Source: Azoarcus sp. | GTDB lineage: Bacteria; Pseudomonadota; Gammaproteobacteria; Burkholderiales; Rhodocyclaceae | Reading direction: 5' to 3' | Assembly (NCBI GenBank): GCA_031282905.1 | Contig: JAITCV010000219.1 | Span: forward strand, 1-8,959 | DNA length: 8,959 nucleotides | In this document: piece after piece, positions 5,724 through 8,959 of the stretch | Position numbering within the stretch: position 1 is the stretch's first letter | Layout: each line of letters begins with the position of its first letter | Notes under the pieces: model-generated | What the model was told of the DNA's origin: nothing | The model's database searches: none | What the model saw: the letters and a program-made list of their open reading frames with translations, nothing else | Program-made: the position numbers and the translations under genes

Positions 5724-6626
5724 ATGTTTTTTTCCAGGTTCATGCCGCGACGCGCTTCGATCAAACGGTTGATTTTGTTCATGGGCGCGGTCGTGCTGCC
5801 TTACCGGCTCAGTTTTGCAATTCTGCGGTGGCGGGCCGCGCGCGGGGTCGATGATCCGGCGGCGAACAAGGCGTTCGCCATGGCGTGCGCCCATGGGCAG
5901 GCGAGCGATCGCGCGGCTTTTTGCCGACGTTTCGTGCTCTATCGTTTGGTCGACGAACTCGATCAGGCATTGATTTCTTTCCGTGGATGGGGTTGGCATC
6001 GGCGCTGGGTGCGTACGCAAGGGCCACAGCCACCGACCCATGGCCCCTTGCTCGCCATTACTTTTCATTATGGCGCGGGGATGCACGCGGTGCGCGCGCT
6101 GGGTTGCCATGAGCAGGGCATCTCCATCATCCATGCGCCGCCCGAGGCCGCGGTCACGCTGGGGGACACCGTGGGGCTTTGGCTGGCGCGGCTGCGGCGG
6201 GTCGCGCTGCGCCGCCTGTCCGGCGCGGAGGGCATCGTCATCGGCCATGCGGCCACGCAGTCCCTCGCCCGGCTGGCGGCGGGCGGGGCGATCCTCGCGC
6301 TGGCCGATGTACCGCATTTTGGCCAGCAACGCACAGTGTCCGTGCCATTTTGCGGCGATCGCGTCGGCTTGACGACCGGGCTTGCCCGGCTGGCAATTCG
6401 CGCCCAGGCGCCCGTCTATGTGTTTTCCTGCGCGCTGGCGGACGATTCGCCGCATCGCCTGCTGCGCATTCACGGCCCTTTGCCAATCACGGATCCGGTG
6501 GCGTTGACCCAGGAAATCGGCCATCTGTTCGAAGCCACGGTCCAGGCCGATCCCGCCGCGTGGCATTATTGGAACATAATGTCTGAAGCATTTCCGCCGC
6601 CTTGTTCGTCATTGCAGGCGGCGTAG
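5724..6626 (+). CDS. LpxL/HtrB-like lysophospholipid/lipid A acyltransferase family protein
   Basis: This 300-residue protein resembles the lipid A biosynthesis acyltransferase (LPLAT) superfamily. A hydrophobic N-terminal segment (LILFMGAVVLPYRLSFAIL) would anchor it in the inner membrane. LLAITFHYGAGMHAVRAL (from residue 110) corresponds to the LpxL box HFGNWE. GGAILALADVPHFGQQ (189-202), SVPFCGD (206-212) and GLTTGLARLAIRA (215-227) match the later LpxL blocks. Family members transfer acyl chains to lipid A or related lipids at the cytoplasmic face. Here the HX4E dyad reads His115-YGAG-Met120, so the acidic partner is missing; the protein may use a different partner, be inactive, or belong to a divergent branch. 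The start at ATG 5724 lies four bases after the methyltransferase stop, implying coupled expression. A later ATG at 5742 is possible. It converges on the minus-strand operon with 25 bases between stops. Confidence 0.75.
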   Translation: MFFSRFMPRRASIKRLILFMGAVVLPYRLSFAILRWRAARGVDDPAANKAFAMACAHGQASDRAAFCRRFVLYRLVDELDQALISFRGWGWHRRWVRTQGPQPPTHGPLLAITFHYGAGMHAVRALGCHEQGISIIHAPPEAAVTLGDTVGLWLARLRRVALRRLSGAEGIVIGHAATQSLARLAAGGAILALADVPHFGQQRTVSVPFCGDRVGLTTGLARLAIRAQAPVYVFSCALADDSPHRLLRIHGPLPITDPVALTQEIGHLFEATVQADPAAWHYWNIMSEAFPPPCSSLQAA

Positions 6627-6651
6627 CCTGGCGGCGCTGGAACCTCGCCAT

Positions 6652-8007
6652 TTACCCTGCCACGCCGCTGGAATGGTCCCGGCGCTCGAACACCGCGGCA
6701 AAAAAGCCATCGGTATCGTGTTCGCGCGGCGACAGGCGCAGGCGCTCTCCCGTTTGCAGTGCGATGCCTTGCGTCTTCAACACTTCTTCCGCGCCCAGCG
6801 GGACGAAATCCGGGTGGACGGCGAGGAAGGCGTCGACCACATCGTCGTTTTCGGCGCTGAGCAGGCTACAGGTGGCATATACCAGCCGCCCGCCGGGACG
6901 CAGCAATTTCGCGGCGGCGGCGAGGATGTTGCCTTGGCGCTCGGCCATTTCGGCGATGGCTTGCGGGGTTTGCCGCCATTTGAGGTCCGGATTGCGTCGC
7001 AATGTGCCCAGGCCGCTGCACGGCGCATCGATCAGCACGCGGTCGGCCTTGCCCGTGAAACGCTTCAGCCGGGCATCGCGTTCGTGTGCGATCAGCATCG
7101 GATGCACATTGCTCAGGCCCGAGCGCGCCAGGCGCGGACGTAGTTTGGCCAGGCGTTTTTCGGCGATATCCAGGGCGTAGAGACGCCCGGTCGAGCGCAT
7201 CATCGCGCCCAGTTGCAGGGTTTTGCCGCCCGCGCCCGCGCAGAAGTCGATGACCAGTTCACCACGCCGGGGTTGCACCAGGAAACCGAGAAGTTGGCTG
7301 CCTTCGTCTTGCACCTCGACGCTGCCGTCGGTAAATAGTGGGTGTTTTTGCAGTGCCGGTTTGGCGGTGAGGCGAATGCCTTGTGGCGACAGCGCACATG
7401 CGGCGGCGTCGAACCCCTCGGCTTGCAGGCTGGCGAGCACGGCCTCGCGGCGGGTCTTGAGGATGTTAACCCGCAGATCGAGCGGCGCGGGTTGGTTGAG
7501 GCTGTGGGCCAGTTGCAGCAGTTCGGCCTCGCCGTATTGGGCGAGCAGCCGTTCGGTGAGCCAATCCGGCAGGTCGGCGCGTTCGGCGAGGCTGCCTTCC
7601 GCCAACGTCATGGCCTTGATGCTTTCGATCCAGGCCAGTTCGCTGGCGGATACTTGTTCTTCGAACTGGCGCATCGCCCAGCCTTCTCCCCGAGCCAGCC
7701 ATGCCAGCAATAATTGGCGGGGCAGCCCTTCCGGCCCGGCCAGGCGGTAGAGCCAGCGCAAGCGGCGCACGATGGCATATACGGTCTCGGCGACAAAGGC
7801 GCGATCACGTTGGCCCAGGATGTGATGCTCGCGGAAAAACCGCGACAGCACCACGTCGGCGGGGTGCTCGAAGGTCAGCACGATGCCCAGCGCGGCGCTG
7901 GCGCAGGCGAGCAGATCGCCCGTGGCGGAGGCGTTGGCGGGACGGCGTTTGGCGGGTTTGCGCATGTGGGTAGGCGGGCGCGAGGCCCCCATGTTGTCTT
8001 CTGTCAT
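6652..8007 (-). CDS. RsmB/NOP2-family rRNA cytosine-C5 methyltransferase
   Basis: This 451-residue protein is an m5C RNA methyltransferase of the NOL1/NOP2/Sun family with a NusB-like N-terminal part (about 30-95, DVVLSRFFREHHILGQRDRA). SAM motif I is DFCAGAGGKT (254-263). DAPCSGLGTLRRNP carries motif IV Cys330, and LVYATCSLL carries motif VI Cys380, the expected nucleophile. These cysteines lie five residues from those of E. coli RsmB (325 and 375), which methylates 16S rRNA C967. I leave the symbol open because many betaproteobacteria also have a separate rsmB, and the purN-linked copy may be a paralogue. The start at 8007 is decided by GGAGG eight bases upstream and by a TGATG overlap of one base with the DUF3108 stop; the longer frame to 8307 is an Arg-rich shadow. 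Confidence 0.9.
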   Translation of the reverse strand: MTEDNMGASRPPTHMRKPAKRRPANASATGDLLACASAALGIVLTFEHPADVVLSRFFREHHILGQRDRAFVAETVYAIVRRLRWLYRLAGPEGLPRQLLLAWLARGEGWAMRQFEEQVSASELAWIESIKAMTLAEGSLAERADLPDWLTERLLAQYGEAELLQLAHSLNQPAPLDLRVNILKTRREAVLASLQAEGFDAAACALSPQGIRLTAKPALQKHPLFTDGSVEVQDEGSQLLGFLVQPRRGELVIDFCAGAGGKTLQLGAMMRSTGRLYALDIAEKRLAKLRPRLARSGLSNVHPMLIAHERDARLKRFTGKADRVLIDAPCSGLGTLRRNPDLKWRQTPQAIAEMAERQGNILAAAAKLLRPGGRLVYATCSLLSAENDDVVDAFLAVHPDFVPLGAEEVLKTQGIALQTGERLRLSPREHDTDGFFAAVFERRDHSSGVAG

Positions 8008-8777
8008 CAGTCTGTCCTCCGGGATGGCACCCGCAGCGAGCTTGCTTCCAGCACGATCCGCCCCGATTTGGCGTCGTCGATCATGACTTTCACCGGTGCC
8101 CAATGGCGCGAACGCGCGAGCCAAAGTTCGATGTCGAGCTTGCCGTCTTCGGCCTCGATGCGGAAATGGCGGCTGGCGAACCTGCCTGCGGGGACGACGA
8201 CCATGCTGTCTTCTTCCAGGAGCTCGACCCGCGCCCGGCGCGCTTCCTTGTTGCCGACGACGAGCAGGCTTTGGGGCAGGGCGGCGCCATGACCAAGCTG
8301 GTGCCACAGGCTCAGCATGTCGATGTCGCCTTCGGCAAGCGGCGCGCTGCGCCGTTCGCGTTCGCCGCGGTGGATGCTCACCCGAGCCTCATCCCAGTCG
8401 AAGATCGCCATTTCCGGTTCCTTGCCTTTCTGGGTGACGCCGAACCGTGTCGAGCGCAGGCCCGCCGGGGTGATTTCGCCCACGGCTTCCTGCGTATAGC
8501 CCAACTCGCGGATCAACGCGGCCAAGCCCGTGGTCTCCACGGTGAGCGTCATGCGGTAATGGCCGCCTTCATGCGACCAGCGGTGACGCGCCTGCCCTAC
8601 CTGCATGCCGCCCGCGCTGTAGGCGACCTGGAATTCGATCACGCCCACAGCGGGCCAGTCACGCAGCGTTCCCCCTTGCGCCGCGGCCGCCACTGTCCAT
8701 CCGGGCCAGGCCAGCACCACGACGGCATAGATCGCCGCCCGCCACGTCATCCACAGCTTCCACGTTTTCGCCGTCAT
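8007..8777 (-). CDS. DUF3108 periplasmic protein
   Basis: This 256-residue protein begins with a charged start, a hydrophobic core and small residues (AIYAVVVLAWPGWTVAAAAQ), a typical Sec signal peptide with probable cleavage near residue 33. The mature part reads as beta-strand-rich (VIEFQVAYSAGGMQVGQARH, YRMTLTVETTG, VVVPAGRFASRHFRIEAEDG), as in DUF3108 proteins, whose molecular function is not established. The setting is typical for betaproteobacteria: it lies between purN and a NOP2-type methyltransferase. Its ATG overlaps the purN stop (ATGA, three shared bases) and its stop overlaps the next start (TGATG), so translational coupling on one transcript is likely. A role in envelope maintenance is only inferred from the signal peptide and fold style. 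Confidence 0.85.
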   Translation of the reverse strand: MTAKTWKLWMTWRAAIYAVVVLAWPGWTVAAAAQGGTLRDWPAVGVIEFQVAYSAGGMQVGQARHRWSHEGGHYRMTLTVETTGLAALIRELGYTQEAVGEITPAGLRSTRFGVTQKGKEPEMAIFDWDEARVSIHRGERERRSAPLAEGDIDMLSLWHQLGHGAALPQSLLVVGNKEARRARVELLEEDSMVVVPAGRFASRHFRIEAEDGKLDIELWLARSRHWAPVKVMIDDAKSGRIVLEASSLRVPSRRTD

Positions 8778-8959
8778 TGCGCTTTCTCCACGTCGAGCGG
8801 CGGCAGGTGCAGGGCAAACGCCGGGCTGGGAGCCGCGTCGACCCTGACCCGCCCATCCGGCGTGATCGTCAGCCGATCCTCGACGAACCAGCGCACCGCC
8901 TGCGGGTAAATCCGGTGCTCCTCGGCGAGCACCCGCGCGGCAAGGCGCGCTTCGTCGTC
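8774..8959 (-). CDS. purN: Phosphoribosylglycinamide formyltransferase (GART), C-terminal fragment
   Basis: The last 61 residues are present; the gene continues beyond the right edge. The sequence EARLAARVLAEEHRIYPQAV followed by RWFVEDRLTI is the conserved C-terminal end of PurN (RVLxxEHxIYPxAVRWF). The enzyme transfers a formyl group from 10-formyltetrahydrofolate to glycinamide ribonucleotide in the third step of purine synthesis, in the cytoplasm. The catalytic Asn-His-Asp residues lie mostly or wholly outside the window and cannot be checked. It is the first visible gene of the purN / DUF3108 / methyltransferase operon and its TGA overlaps the DUF3108 start by three bases. Confidence 0.9.
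   Translation of the reverse strand, partial: DDEARLAARVLAEEHRIYPQAVRWFVEDRLTITPDGRVRVDAAPSPAFALHLPPLDVEKAQ

Noticed and set aside
5670..6566. 298-residue minus-strand ORF opposite the acyltransferase
   Set aside because: Arg/Gln/Pro-rich translation with no domain character; the + strand matches the LpxL blocks in order.
6627..6651. Possible shared terminator between the convergent genes
   Set aside because: No stem of useful length with a T-run is visible in the 25-base gap.
8008..8307. 100-residue N-terminal extension of the RNA methyltransferase
   Set aside because: The extension is Arg/Pro-rich, overlaps DUF3108 and lacks a ribosome binding site; ATG at 8007 has GGAGG at good spacing.
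8103..8909. 268-residue + strand ORF opposite DUF3108 and purN
   Set aside because: The minus strand shows a signal peptide, a PurN C-terminus and overlapping start/stop codons; the + strand frame shows no recognisable family.

Overview
The window looks like chromosome from a GC-rich Gram-negative proteobacterium, most likely a betaproteobacterium. The reasons are the purN / DUF3108 / NOP2-type rRNA methyltransferase order, the paired bacterioferritins beside bfd, and an LpxL-like acyltransferase, which implies an outer membrane. No replication, tRNA, rRNA or CRISPR feature was seen.

Left part (1-3136, + strand): the 3' end of an Rpn/PD-(D/E)XK transposase-like nuclease gene (QEG repeats plus a DUF4351-like tail) is followed by about 530 bases of broken coding sequence in more than one frame. 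Next come two cofactor-maturation genes of quinohemoprotein amine dehydrogenase (QHNDH): a subtilisin-like protease (qhpE) and a flavin monooxygenase (qhpG). In the known system QhpE removes the leader of the cross-linked gamma subunit QhpC, and QhpG oxygenates its tryptophan on the way to the CTQ cofactor. The partners expected alongside (qhpA, D, C, B) are absent from the window, and a nuclease gene stands where they would be. The pair is either an orphan remnant or works with genes elsewhere.

Iron block (about 3147-4566, + strand): bfd, the [2Fe-2S] ferredoxin that releases stored iron, has a near-ideal ribosome binding site. Two bacterioferritin genes follow. The first keeps the haem-ligand Met52 but has lost several ferroxidase ligands. 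The second has a full ferroxidase site but Arg at 52. They look like complementary subunits of a mixed 24-mer. A strong rho-independent terminator closes the block.

Scar region (4567-5119): no intact gene. It holds part of a dispersed palindromic repeat, a frameshifted remnant of an IS1634-type transposase on the minus strand, and an unassigned + strand coding fragment.

Right part: a class I methyltransferase and an LpxL/HtrB-like acyltransferase (5120-6626, + strand, 4 bases apart) probably form a small envelope or glycolipid operon. They converge on a minus-strand operon, purN (partial) > DUF3108 periplasmic protein > RsmB/NOP2-type m5C methyltransferase, whose genes overlap by 3 bases and 1 base and are probably translationally coupled.
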